Origin: JAVBTT01 sp031550325
GTDB lineage: Bacteria; Bacillota; Clostridia; Oscillospirales; UBA929
Length of the DNA: 22,990 bases
Assembly (NCBI GenBank): GCA_031550325.1
Contig: JAVBOR010000042.1
Span: 1 to 22,990, forward strand
Direction: 5' to 3'
The notes below the pieces were generated by a model. It saw only the letters and a program-made list of their open reading frames with translations, was not told the DNA's origin and ran no database searches. Each line of letters starts with the position of its first letter. Positions within the stretch are counted from its first letter, which is position 1. Below are positions 15,295-22,990 of this stretch, piece after piece. Made by a program: the position numbers and the translations under genes.

Positions 15295-16438
15295 GCGTTT
15301 CAAAGTCATGGTTGTTTGCGGAACACGGCCAGACGCCGTGAAGATGGCGCCGCTTGTCACGGCGCTCAGGCAGTGTTCCGCGCTGGAGACCACCTGCTGC
15401 GTGACTGCCCAGCACCGCGACATGCTGGACGCGGTGCTGGACGTTTTTTCCATTGTCCCCGACGACGACCTGGACATCATGACACACGGGCAAAGCCTCA
15501 GCGACATCACCGCGCGCGTGCTTGAACGCATGCAGGGCGTTCTGGCGCGGCGCGCGCCGGAGCTTGTGCTGGTGCACGGCGATACAACCACGGGGTTTGC
15601 CAGCGCGCTGGCGGCGTTTTACGCCAAAATTCCTGTGGGGCATGTCGAGGCCGGGCTGCGCACGCACAACCGATACTCGCCGTTTCCCGAAGAACTCAAC
15701 CGCCAGCTCATCGGCCGCCTGGCAGCGCTCCACTTCTGCCCTACGCAGAAGAACAAAGACGAGCTTGCCGCCGAGGGCGTCACGAGCGGGGTCTGGGTCA
15801 CGGGAAACACCATCATCGACGCGATGAAAAGCACGGTCTCTGCTGACTACCGGTTTGAAAATGAGGCGCTGCGCGCTTTGGATTTTAACACCCAGCGTAT
15901 TTTGCTGGTCACGGCGCACCGGCGCGAGAACTACGGCGCGCCGCTGGAAAACCTCTGCCGCGCGCTCAGGACGCTGACACAGCGCTTTGGCGACGTGCGC
16001 GTGATCTATCCCGTTCACCCCGCGCCTGTTGTCCGCGGGACGGCGGACAGCCTGCTCGGCGGGGCCGAGCGCGTGACGTTGCTCCAACCGCTGAGCCTGA
16101 CCGACATGCACAACCTGATGGCGCGGTGTCACTTCGTGCTGACGGACTCCGGCGGCCTTCAGGAGGAGGCCCCGGCGCTGGGCAAGCCCGTGCTTGTGCT
16201 GCGCAGGGAGACCGAGCGGCCAGAGGCGGTGGAGGCCGGAACGGCCAAGCTGATCGGCGTGGAGGAAGAGGATGTTGTCCGGGAGGCAACGCGGCTTTTG
16301 ACCGACCAAATCGCGTATGACGCGATGGCGGACGCCGTTTCGCCCTATGGCGACGGACGCGCCTGCGAGCGCATTGTACAGTGCGTTCTGCACATGGCCG
16401 ATCCTTCTGCGCCGCCGCCCGAGCCCTTTTCGACATGA
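15287..16438 (+). CDS. wecB: Non-hydrolysing UDP-N-acetylglucosamine 2-epimerase
   Basis: A 383-residue cytoplasmic enzyme (WecB/MnaA) that interconverts UDP-GlcNAc and UDP-ManNAc, the precursor for teichoic acid linkage units and ManNAc polymers. It shows GTRPDAVKMAPL (12-23), D99 in HGDTTT, E121 in HVEAGLRT, E135-E136 in PFPEELNRQ, HRRENYG, and the nucleotide-binding SGGLQEEAP with RRETERPEA. The first signature has Asp16 where most family members have Glu. It overlaps the tagO-like gene by eight bases and the next gene by four. Pairing with a TagO-like transferase agrees with wall-polymer synthesis. Confidence 0.95.
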   Translation: MRERFKVMVVCGTRPDAVKMAPLVTALRQCSALETTCCVTAQHRDMLDAVLDVFSIVPDDDLDIMTHGQSLSDITARVLERMQGVLARRAPELVLVHGDTTTGFASALAAFYAKIPVGHVEAGLRTHNRYSPFPEELNRQLIGRLAALHFCPTQKNKDELAAEGVTSGVWVTGNTIIDAMKSTVSADYRFENEALRALDFNTQRILLVTAHRRENYGAPLENLCRALRTLTQRFGDVRVIYPVHPAPVVRGTADSLLGGAERVTLLQPLSLTDMHNLMARCHFVLTDSGGLQEEAPALGKPVLVLRRETERPEAVEAGTAKLIGVEEEDVVREATRLLTDQIAYDAMADAVSPYGDGRACERIVQCVLHMADPSAPPPEPFST

Positions 16439-17223
16439 GACCGGCCAGGACGTACGTGTTCCCGCTCGTGGCGGCGCTGGTGGTCATTTTGGCGCTCGCG
16501 GCGGGTGCGCTGCTTTCCGGCGCGGGGCAGAGGGCCGCAAGGCAGGTTGTTTTGCCGCCCGAACAGCCGGGACGCACGAGCATTTCTCCCGGCGTCGCCG
16601 TTTCGTCGACAGGCTGGCCGGCGTCGGCCGAGCCGCTGATTCGCGTGGACGCGCAGGCGGTTCAAAAGCTGCTGACCACGCTTGAGCGGCCGGCGCAGTA
16701 CCGGGCCGAGTACCGGATCGAGCGGTTTTGGGAGGGCGGCTCCCAGGTGATGTTCACTACCCAATATGTGCGCGGCGGCCTGTGCAAGACCGAACTCGCC
16801 GACGAAAACGGCAAGGTTTTCAGAAGCATTTTGACCGACGGCGAGGTCTTCTGCCAGTGGGAGGGCGAGAGCGCGCTTTACTTCCCCGGCGTGTCGGGGG
16901 AGCAGTCGAGTGACGATTTAGGGTCGCTTCCAACCTATGAGGATGTGCTGGCCCTGCCCGCCGAAAGCATTACAAACGCGCAGTATGAGACGTTGGACGG
17001 GCATCCCTGCCTGCTGGTTGAGACCGAGGACGAGCTTTACGCGTCGCAGTACAGGGTCACGCTGGACACCTGCATGCTGTATGGCGCGCGCCTGACGGAA
17101 AGCGCCGCGCCAGCCTACGTCTGCGAGCTTGTCCTATTTGATCCCGCGGCGCCCGGCGATGAGGCGTTTTGGCTGCCCGACGGCGTGCGCTTTGTTGATT
17201 GGCTTGCGGACCGGCAGAATTGA
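16435..17223 (+). CDS. Membrane-anchored exported protein of unknown function
   Basis: A 262-residue protein that I do not recognise. Residues 9-29 form one hydrophobic segment after a short basic start (MRPARTY), with no lipobox cysteine, so it looks like an uncleaved signal anchor with the rest outside the cell. The exported part (about 70-262) is rich in alternating strand-like segments (QYRAEYRIERF, QVMFTTQYVRGG, ALYFPG) in the manner of LolA/RseB-like lipid-binding folds. That resemblance is only an impression. The ATG overlaps the wecB stop (ATGA), so it is the last gene of the operon and may act in wall or envelope assembly. An open frame continues 18 codons upstream but lacks a ribosome site. 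Confidence 0.75.
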   Translation: MRPARTYVFPLVAALVVILALAAGALLSGAGQRAARQVVLPPEQPGRTSISPGVAVSSTGWPASAEPLIRVDAQAVQKLLTTLERPAQYRAEYRIERFWEGGSQVMFTTQYVRGGLCKTELADENGKVFRSILTDGEVFCQWEGESALYFPGVSGEQSSDDLGSLPTYEDVLALPAESITNAQYETLDGHPCLLVETEDELYASQYRVTLDTCMLYGARLTESAAPAYVCELVLFDPAAPGDEAFWLPDGVRFVDWLADRQN

Positions 17224-17236
17224 GGGGGCAGATTCA

Positions 17237-17275
17237 CGCGGGGCTTTCCCGGAGTGATTCCGGGGAAGCCCCGCG
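17237..17275. repeat. 17-bp hairpin of the CTTTCCCGGA family between convergent operons
   Basis: Arms 17237-17253 and 17259-17275 pair along 17 bp with one T-G wobble around a GTGAT loop. The core CTTTCCCGGA matches the repeats at 100-132, 205-239, 8115-8147 and 22921-22949, but the outer pairs are CGCGGGG/CCCCGCG. It begins 14 bases after the upstream plus-strand stop codon and also lies downstream of the minus-strand small-protein operon, so it could end transcription from both sides. No T-run follows. The rest of 17224-17337 holds no gene. CAGGCAAA at 17276 is repeated inverted near 17319, followed by TTTT. Confidence 0.75.
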
Positions 17276-17337
17276 CAGGCAAACAGCTTGAAAGTGCCGA
17301 AGATTCGTTGGCCTGCCCTTTGCCTGTTTTGGCAATA

Positions 17338-17676
17338 TTAAAGCCCCAGCAGAAGGACCATGCCCAAAAGAAGGAGAATTTCGTCGTCATCGCTTTCCAT
17401 CGACATGAAAATGAGGATGAGGATCAGAAGAATGTCTCCCGAGTCGAAATTGAGATTTTTGAGGAAGTTTCCCAAAAACGCCGGCGGTTTTGCGCCGAAG
17501 GAGCTCAGCAGTCCGTGCCGCTCGGGGCGCGCCGCCGGCGTGTCATGGCGGATGTCCGCGCGCTCGCGCTCCTCGCGTTCCGCGCGGTCCCGGCGGCTAA
17601 CGGCGCGGCCCTCTTCTTTGTGCAGGCGGTTGTTCATAGGGATAAACGGCTCGTATTCATGATAACGGCTATACAT
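17338..17676 (-). CDS. Small protein with hydrophobic C-terminus, function unknown
   Basis: A 112-residue protein, third gene of a minus-strand operon. Residues 1-60 are hydrophilic and strongly charged (RRDRAEREERERAD). The last 35 residues are two short Leu/Ile-rich runs (DILLILILIF and ILLLLGMVLLLGL) separated by an acidic turn ESDDDE. Each run is short for a full membrane span, so together they could form a hydrophobic hairpin lying in or on a membrane. The start at 17676 has GGAGGGC upstream and overlaps the preceding gene by eight bases. A longer frame upstream lies inside that gene. I recognise no family with certainty, though tails of this kind are common in small clostridial proteins. 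Confidence 0.7.
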   Translation of the reverse strand: MYSRYHEYEPFIPMNNRLHKEEGRAVSRRDRAEREERERADIRHDTPAARPERHGLLSSFGAKPPAFLGNFLKNLNFDSGDILLILILIFMSMESDDDEILLLLGMVLLLGL

Positions 17677-18055
17677 CCTCCCGCCCTCCAAAGCTTCCCA
17701 TGGCCATTTTTGCCGTACGCGCCATGCGCACATACTGTGTCGCCCGATCCATCTTGGCTTGCCGTTCAGCGCTGACATAGGGCTTGAGCGCCGTCAGAAG
17801 CTTTGTGCGGCGGTCGTCTTCGCGGGAATACTCACTCACGAGGTTCATAATGGTGCCCAGCGTTTCGGGATTCATGGAACCAACCAGGTCCATCAGACCT
17901 CCGCCGCCCGACGGCTCGGCCGCGGAAGTTTCCTGTGCCTCGGCGGCCGGGCTGCCGCCCCCGCCGCCTGTGAAGGATTTGGCCATCTCAAGCATCGACC
18001 CCAACGCTTCAGGGTCGGCCAAAAGCTTGTTGAGCTTAGCCTCTATGCCGTCCAT
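17669..18055 (-). CDS. Small protein with Gly-rich linkers, function unknown
   Basis: A 128-residue soluble-looking protein, second gene of the three-gene operon. It has a helical N-terminus (IEAKLNKLLADPEALGSMLEMAKS), two poly-Gly linkers around a small Ala/Glu-rich piece (30-54), a helical middle (LMDLVGSMNPETLGTIMNLV) and a basic helical C-terminus containing DDRRTKLLTALKPYVSAERQAKMDRA, cited here as DDRRTKLL and ALKPYVSAER. No catalytic motif or membrane span is visible. It starts 22 bases after the first gene and overlaps the third by eight. The function is unknown to me. The pattern suggests a helical bundle protein that may bind one of its neighbours. Confidence 0.75.
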   Translation of the reverse strand: MDGIEAKLNKLLADPEALGSMLEMAKSFTGGGGGSPAAEAQETSAAEPSGGGGLMDLVGSMNPETLGTIMNLVSEYSREDDRRTKLLTALKPYVSAERQAKMDRATQYVRMARTAKMAMGSFGGREDV

Positions 18056-18077
18056 TTCATCACCTTATGTCTTTTTA

Positions 18078-18356
18078 TTATGTCTTTTTGGTAATTTCCA
18101 TCACTTGTTTGGCCAGTGCCTGGCCTTCTTTGGTGGAGAGCAGAGAGGCCAGAAGCCGCCCGGCCGAGCCGGTGTCGCCTTCAGCGGCTGCCGCCGCGGC
18201 TTGCTTCAGCGCGTCGCCGCCGCCGCCTGAGAGATGCTTGAGCAGGTCTTTGCCCTGCTGGCTGTCCATGATCGCGGAGACTGTCTGCATGTTGACCTTG
18301 CCGTTTTTACTCTGGCCCAAAAGCGCCTGCGCCGCCGCAGAGAAATCCTTTGCCAT
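18078..18356 (-). CDS. Small Ala/Gly-rich helical protein, function unknown
   Basis: A 92-residue protein, first gene of the operon. It is nearly all helix-forming: residues 5-35 (FSAAAQALLGQ, NMQTVSAIMDSQQGKDLL), a GGGG hinge at 44-47, then LKQAAAAAAEGDTGSAG and LLASLLSTKEGQALAKQVMEI. The QGKDLLKHLSG and EGQALAKQV segments look like two versions of one helical unit. I chose the ATG at 18356 because GGGGGTG lies upstream. Eight more in-frame codons exist before it but run over that ribosome site. There is no known motif. Confidence 0.72.
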   Translation of the reverse strand: MAKDFSAAAQALLGQSKNGKVNMQTVSAIMDSQQGKDLLKHLSGGGGDALKQAAAAAAEGDTGSAGRLLASLLSTKEGQALAKQVMEITKKT

Positions 18357-18388
18357 ATTTTGTTCACCCCCATAAACCACTCTAAAGC

Positions 18389-18417
18389 AGTATATGCCGG
18401 AGCGTGAATATTGTGAA
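18389..18417 (-). promoter_or_regulatory. Promoter of the three-gene small-protein operon
   Basis: On the minus strand TTCACA (18412-18417) is followed after 17 bases by TATACT (18389-18394). Both boxes match the housekeeping consensus at five of six positions. The -35 box overlaps the first codons of the divergent phosphodiesterase gene. The same bases also read CATATACT, which resembles a sporulation sigma-E -10 box, but the matching -35 spacing is poor. Confidence 0.6.
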
Positions 18418-18859
18418 CCTCTATGTATTTTCAGACTCGCACAGGAAGACCCCGGCGATGCTGGCGCTTATCTCGCCGCCTCCCGACGCGGTCATTCACT
18501 GCGGGGACGGCTGCGAGGATCTGTACAACGTCGAGTCGGATATTCCCGTCTACGCCGTCCGCGGCAACTGCGACTCGTCCCGGCGCCCCGAAGAGCTTTT
18601 CCTCACGTTTTGCGGACTGCGCATCGCGGTGACGCACGGGCATCTTTTTGGCGTGAAGAGTTCGCTGACGCCTCTGGCGCTCCACTATAAAGATAGAGCC
18701 GACCTTGTGCTGTTCGGGCATACGCACACACCGTTTGACGGAGTTGTGGAAGGCGTTCGGTTGTTTAACCCCGGCGCGGCGTGCCGGGAACCGCTCAGCT
18801 GGGGAGAGCTGGTCATTGAGCAAGACGGCGTCGCTCTGCTGACGCACAGGGAGGGATAA
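18413..18859 (+). CDS. Metallophosphoesterase of the YfcE/MJ0936 phosphodiesterase family
   Basis: A 148-residue two-metal phosphoesterase, a typical length for this compact family, whose members split phosphodiester model substrates and whose natural substrates are poorly known. Metal-binding motifs in order are FSDSH (D8, H10), CGDG (D32), RGNCD (N52, D54, the GNHD motif with Cys in place of His), THGH (H75, H77) and FGHTH (H103, H105). The start is a GTG at 18413 placed ten bases after GGAG. A GTG three codons earlier sits only one base from GGAG and is less likely. coaX follows two bases after its stop. The GNCD motif occurs in many YfcE-like proteins and does not argue against activity. 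Confidence 0.92.
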   Translation: MNLYVFSDSHRKTPAMLALISPPPDAVIHCGDGCEDLYNVESDIPVYAVRGNCDSSRRPEELFLTFCGLRIAVTHGHLFGVKSSLTPLALHYKDRADLVLFGHTHTPFDGVVEGVRLFNPGAACREPLSWGELVIEQDGVALLTHREG

Positions 18860-18861
18860 TC

Positions 18862-19623
18862 ATGCTGCTGGCCATTGACGTGGGCAACACCGACATTGTA
18901 TTCGGAATTTTCAACGGCGCCCTGCTGGAGGCGAAGTTTCGACTGTCGACCGAAACGGTGCGCACGGCCGATGAAATCGGCCTGATGGTGGCGCAGTTCT
19001 GCCGCCACTTCGGGTTTCAGCTCGAGGATCTTCACATGGCGGTCGTAGGCTCGGTCGTGCCGCCGATCATGTATACGCTTAAACACGCGCTGCGCAAGTA
19101 TTTGGACGCGCCGGTGCGCGTGGTGGGGGACGATTTGGCCGTGCCGCTGGAAAACCTGTGCGAGGAGCCGCTCGGCGTCGACCGCGCGGTGACCGGCGTG
19201 GCTGCTATGGCAGTTTACGGCGCGCCCTGCATTGTCATAGACTTCGGCACGGCCACGAAGGCCGATGTCTTTTCCCCGTCGCGCGCGTATCTGGGCGGCC
19301 TGATTTTGCCCGGCATTAAGATTTCGATGGACGCGCTGTTCGCGCGCGCTGCCAAGCTGCCGCGCGTGGAAATCAAAAAACCGCGCAGCATCATCGGCGT
19401 CAACACGGTTGAGCAGATGCAGGCCGGCGCGGTTTACGGGTTTGTGGGCAGTGTGGAGGGCATTGTGGCGGGCATCAAGCGCGAGTTGGGCTGCCCCGGC
19501 GCGCCGGTTGTCGCGACGGGCGGGCTGGCCAGGCTGATTGCCTCCCACACCGAGAGCATTGACTTTGTGGACGAAAACCTCACGCTGCAGGGGCTGCGCA
19601 TCGTGTGCGGCCAGGGCGCGTAA
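18862..19623 (+). CDS. coaX: Type III pantothenate kinase
   Basis: A 253-residue ASKHA-fold enzyme that phosphorylates pantothenate, the first step of coenzyme A synthesis. It shows the P-loop-like DVGNT (6-10), the pantothenate-side GVDRAV (105-110), DFGTAT (127-132), YLGGLILPGIKIS (143-155) and VATGGLA (217-223). At 133-134 it has Lys-Ala where most CoaX proteins have Thr-Phe or similar (GTATTFD), next to the nucleotide/metal site. The length is normal and the frame intact. The start has GGGAGG seven bases upstream. It runs two bases from the convergent nth. Confidence 0.93.
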   Translation: MLLAIDVGNTDIVFGIFNGALLEAKFRLSTETVRTADEIGLMVAQFCRHFGFQLEDLHMAVVGSVVPPIMYTLKHALRKYLDAPVRVVGDDLAVPLENLCEEPLGVDRAVTGVAAMAVYGAPCIVIDFGTATKADVFSPSRAYLGGLILPGIKISMDALFARAAKLPRVEIKKPRSIIGVNTVEQMQAGAVYGFVGSVEGIVAGIKRELGCPGAPVVATGGLARLIASHTESIDFVDENLTLQGLRIVCGQGA

Positions 19624-19625
19624 CG

Positions 19626-20249
19626 TCAGGCGGGCTTGCTCCCGTATGCGCAGTCGGGCCGGAGGACGCAGCCGCCGCAGTCGGGCTTGCGCGCTGAGCA
19701 CACGGCGCGGCCATGGTGTACAAGCCGATGGCAGAACATGAGCTGCTCGTGGGGCGGGATGAGCTCCCTGAGCGCAAGCTCGACCTTATAGGGGTCGTCG
19801 CTGTGCACGAGCCCGAGGCGGTTGGACAGCCGGATGCAATGGGTGTCCGTAACGACGGCTGGCTTCCCAAAGAGCTCTCCGAGTACCAGATTGGCCGTTT
19901 TTCGCCCGATGCCGGGCAGCTTGAGCAGCTCTGCGAGCGAGTCGGGAATCTTTCCCGCGTGCTCGCTTAACAAAATTTGCGCGCAAAGCTTGATATCTTT
20001 TGCCTTGGTATGGTAAAATCCACAGGGACGGATGACTTGCTCCAGCTCGCCGAGATCGGCTTGCGCGAAGCTCTCGAGCGTGGGGTACTGCGTATACAGC
20101 GTCTGAGCGACGATGTTGACGCGCGCGTCTGTACACTGCGCTGCCAGCCGCGTGGAGAACAGAAGTTCATAGTCTTTTCGAACGGCAAGCGTGCAGTCGG
20201 CGTCGGGATAGAGAGATTTAAGCTTGGCGATGATGGCGCCTGTGTCCAC
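19626..20249 (-). CDS. nth: Endonuclease III
   Basis: A 207-residue base-excision-repair glycosylase/AP lyase for oxidised pyrimidines. The helix-hairpin-helix is LLKLPGIGRKTAN (108-120) with catalytic K117, D135 in VTDTHCIRLSNRLG is the second catalytic residue, and the [4Fe-4S] cysteines are C184, C191, C194 and C200 with the standard C-x6-C-x2-C-x5-C spacing. The start is a GTG whose ribosome site (GGGGGT, about 10 bases away) is weak, but no better start is present and the N-terminus aligns with family length. It is convergent with coaX and divergent from glyA. Confidence 0.96.
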   Translation of the reverse strand: MDTGAIIAKLKSLYPDADCTLAVRKDYELLFSTRLAAQCTDARVNIVAQTLYTQYPTLESFAQADLGELEQVIRPCGFYHTKAKDIKLCAQILLSEHAGKIPDSLAELLKLPGIGRKTANLVLGELFGKPAVVTDTHCIRLSNRLGLVHSDDPYKVELALRELIPPHEQLMFCHRLVHHGRAVCSARKPDCGGCVLRPDCAYGSKPA

Positions 20250-20308
20250 AGAGGAGACCCCCCGTCTTTTTTTGTTTTTGCCCGCACTATTTGTAAGGAG
20301 GACAGGAC

Positions 20309-21545
<1,237 letters not shown>

Positions 21546-21553
<8 letters not shown>

Positions 21554-22814
21554 GCCGTTTGCTGACATTATCCGCCCCGCGACGCTTGACGAGGTCGTGG
21601 GGCAGCGTCCTATCTTGGGCCCGCGCGGATTGCTGCGCAGGCTGATCGATAAGGGCGACATTCCCAATATGATTTTCTACGGCCCGTCGGGAACGGGAAA
21701 GACCACGGTGGCCAACATCATCGCCGCCAACACCAACCGCACGCTGTACAAACTCAACGCCACGCACGCCGGGATTGCCGACATCGCGGCGATCATTGAC
21801 AGCCTGGACACGTTTTTGGCGCCCAACGGCGCGCTGATCTACCTGGATGAGATCCAGTACTTCAATAAAAAGCAGCAGCAGAGTTTGCTGGAGTTTATGG
21901 AAAACGGCAAGATCACGCTGATCGCGTCGACCACCGAAAACCCGTATTTCGCGATTTTCAACGCCGTGCTCAGCCGGTCTACGGTTTTTGAGTTTAAGCC
22001 GCTGACCGCCGAGGAGCTGATTCCGGCCATCGAGCGCGCCATCCGCCTGGCCGGGGAGGGCGAGGGCGTGAGCATTGAGTGCGAGGACGGCGTTGTGGAG
22101 TACATTGCCTCGGCCTGCGGCGGCGACGCGCGCAAGGCCGTGACGGCGATCGAGCTGCTGCTGTCCGCCGCGCCGGCGGCTCAGCGCGTTTTGTTCAGCA
22201 TGGAGGACGCCGAGCAGGTGACGCAGCGCTCGGCCATGCGCTATGACCGTGACGGCGACAGCCATTATGACATATTATCGGCCTTTCAAAAGTCCATCCG
22301 CGGCTCGGATCCCGACGCCGCAGTGCACGACCTGGCGCGGCTGCTCGCGGCGGGAGACTTGCTGTCTGCCTGTCGGAGACTGCTGGTGACAGCCGCCGAG
22401 GACATCGGCCTGGCCTACCCGCAAGCCATGCCGATTGTCAAGGCCTGTGTCGACGCCGCTCTGCAAATCGGCCTGCCCGAGGCGCAGATTCCCATGGCGG
22501 AGGCCGTGATCCTCTGCGCCACGGCGCCGAAGTCCAATTCGGCCATTGGGGCTATTTCGGCCGCCATGGCCGACCTGGAGAAGGGCGCGGGCGATATCCC
22601 CGCCCATCTGATGGACGGGCACTACAAGGGAGCCGCCAAGCTGGGCCGCGCGCTGACCTATGAATATCCGCACAATTTCCCCAACCACTATGTCGCCCAG
22701 CAGTACCTGCCCGAAGCGCTGAAGAACGCGACGTACTACAAGTACGGGGAAAACAAGCTGGAAACGGCAAGCAAGCTCTACTGGACCCGGATCAAAGGGG
22801 AAAAAGACGCCTGA
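21546..22814 (+). CDS. rarA: Replication-associated recombination protein A (RarA/MgsA, AAA+ ATPase)
   Basis: A 422-residue AAA+ ATPase related to clamp loaders that acts at stalled replication forks. The N-terminus has RPATLDEVVGQ, Walker A GPSGTGKTT (46-54), Walker B LIYLDEIQYFNKKQQQ with D101-E102, sensor 1 in LIASTTENPYF, and the C-terminal tetramerisation region with AMPIVKACVDAA, PKSNSA and YPHNFPNHYVAQQYLP, which is diagnostic for RarA. The start is an ATG overlapping the glyA stop by eight bases. An upstream in-frame extension lies within glyA and is rejected. The HR-to-QY change in the Walker B neighbourhood (usual DEIHRFNK) leaves the catalytic acidic pair intact. Confidence 0.96.
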
Positions 22815-22990
22815 CGGCAACATTTCCGCCATAGCCGCAGTTTGAGATTAGACTGTAGACAAACCTTCGATTTGTCTACAAACGGGAGCAGGAACGCGTC
22901 TTTGTGAAGACGCGCATTGGGTGACTTTCCCGGAGTGAATCCGTGAAAGAGTTGTGGTTCTAATTTTTTTTTCGCCTGTCAAGCCTCATT
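22815..22990 (+). repeat. 3' flank of rarA with core repeat, copy C
   Basis: This stretch has no gene. Bases 22850-22949 are the 100-nt core repeat (two differences from 8044-8143): AGACTGT linker, hairpin 22855-22879, hairpin 22895-22914, and the start of the GTGACTTTC hairpin, which loses its outer arm after GAAAG at 22949. The sequence then jumps to GTTGTGGTTC, which also occurs inverted near 8235-8245 inside the array, and runs into a nine-T tract (22964-22972) that could help end rarA transcription. Confidence 0.85.

Noticed and set aside
20262..20280. Short AGAC/GTCT hairpin with T-run before glyA as a terminator
   Set aside because: The stem has only four Watson-Crick pairs, and no plus-strand transcript other than read-through from coaX would need it.
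20250..20308. Glycine or tetrahydrofolate riboswitch before glyA
   Set aside because: Only 59 bases separate nth and glyA, too short for either aptamer with an expression platform.

Overview
The window is 23 kb of G+C-rich bacterial DNA. It most likely comes from a member of the Bacillota in or near the Clostridia. The reasons are a YesM/YesN-type sensor kinase with an AraC-type response regulator, an Opp/Dpp-type ABC transporter with a Cys-anchored lipoprotein, strong AGGAGG-like ribosome binding sites, a TagO plus WecB/MnaA pair, a type III pantothenate kinase, and GTG/TTG starts. I cannot name the species. No tRNA, rRNA, CRISPR array, insertion sequence or phage gene was seen.

Left part (about 331-11623, all on the minus strand): read in the direction of transcription, this is a histidine kinase, its response regulator, a family 5 solute-binding lipoprotein, two permeases, two ATPases and a GH3 glycosidase. 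It reads as one nutrient-scavenging locus. The two-component pair senses something outside the cell and probably switches on the binding protein and transporter, and the imported oligosaccharide or amino-sugar conjugate is cut in the cytoplasm by the GH3 enzyme. The GH3 enzyme carries the NagZ-type Asp-x-His motif, so a beta-N-acetylglucosaminide (chitooligosaccharide or muropeptide) is my first guess. A beta-glucoside such as cellobiose is the main alternative.

Middle part (about 11764-17223, plus strand): starting from a well-formed promoter divergent from the kinase promoter, this is a MocR-like/2-aminoadipate-type aminotransferase, trpS, a TagO/WecA-like polyprenyl-phosphate sugar-1-phosphate transferase, a non-hydrolysing UDP-GlcNAc 2-epimerase and a membrane-anchored protein of unknown function. 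The genes overlap or are only a few bases apart. The sugar genes point to the first steps of a cell-wall polymer.

Right part (about 17338-22814): a minus-strand operon of three small unrecognised proteins is followed by a plus-strand YfcE-like phosphodiesterase and coaX, a convergent nth (endonuclease III), and then glyA-rarA. This is mostly housekeeping.

The most unusual signal is not a protein. The 3' flanks of several genes (after the GH3 gene, the response regulator and rarA, and between the convergent genes near 17.25 kb) carry a family of hairpin-rich repeats. A core of about 100 nt occurs three times, nearly unchanged. Its hairpin modules recur with conserved linkers and loop cores but different, still self-complementary stems. 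Between the response regulator and the solute-binding protein there are about ten consecutive hairpins in 420 nt.
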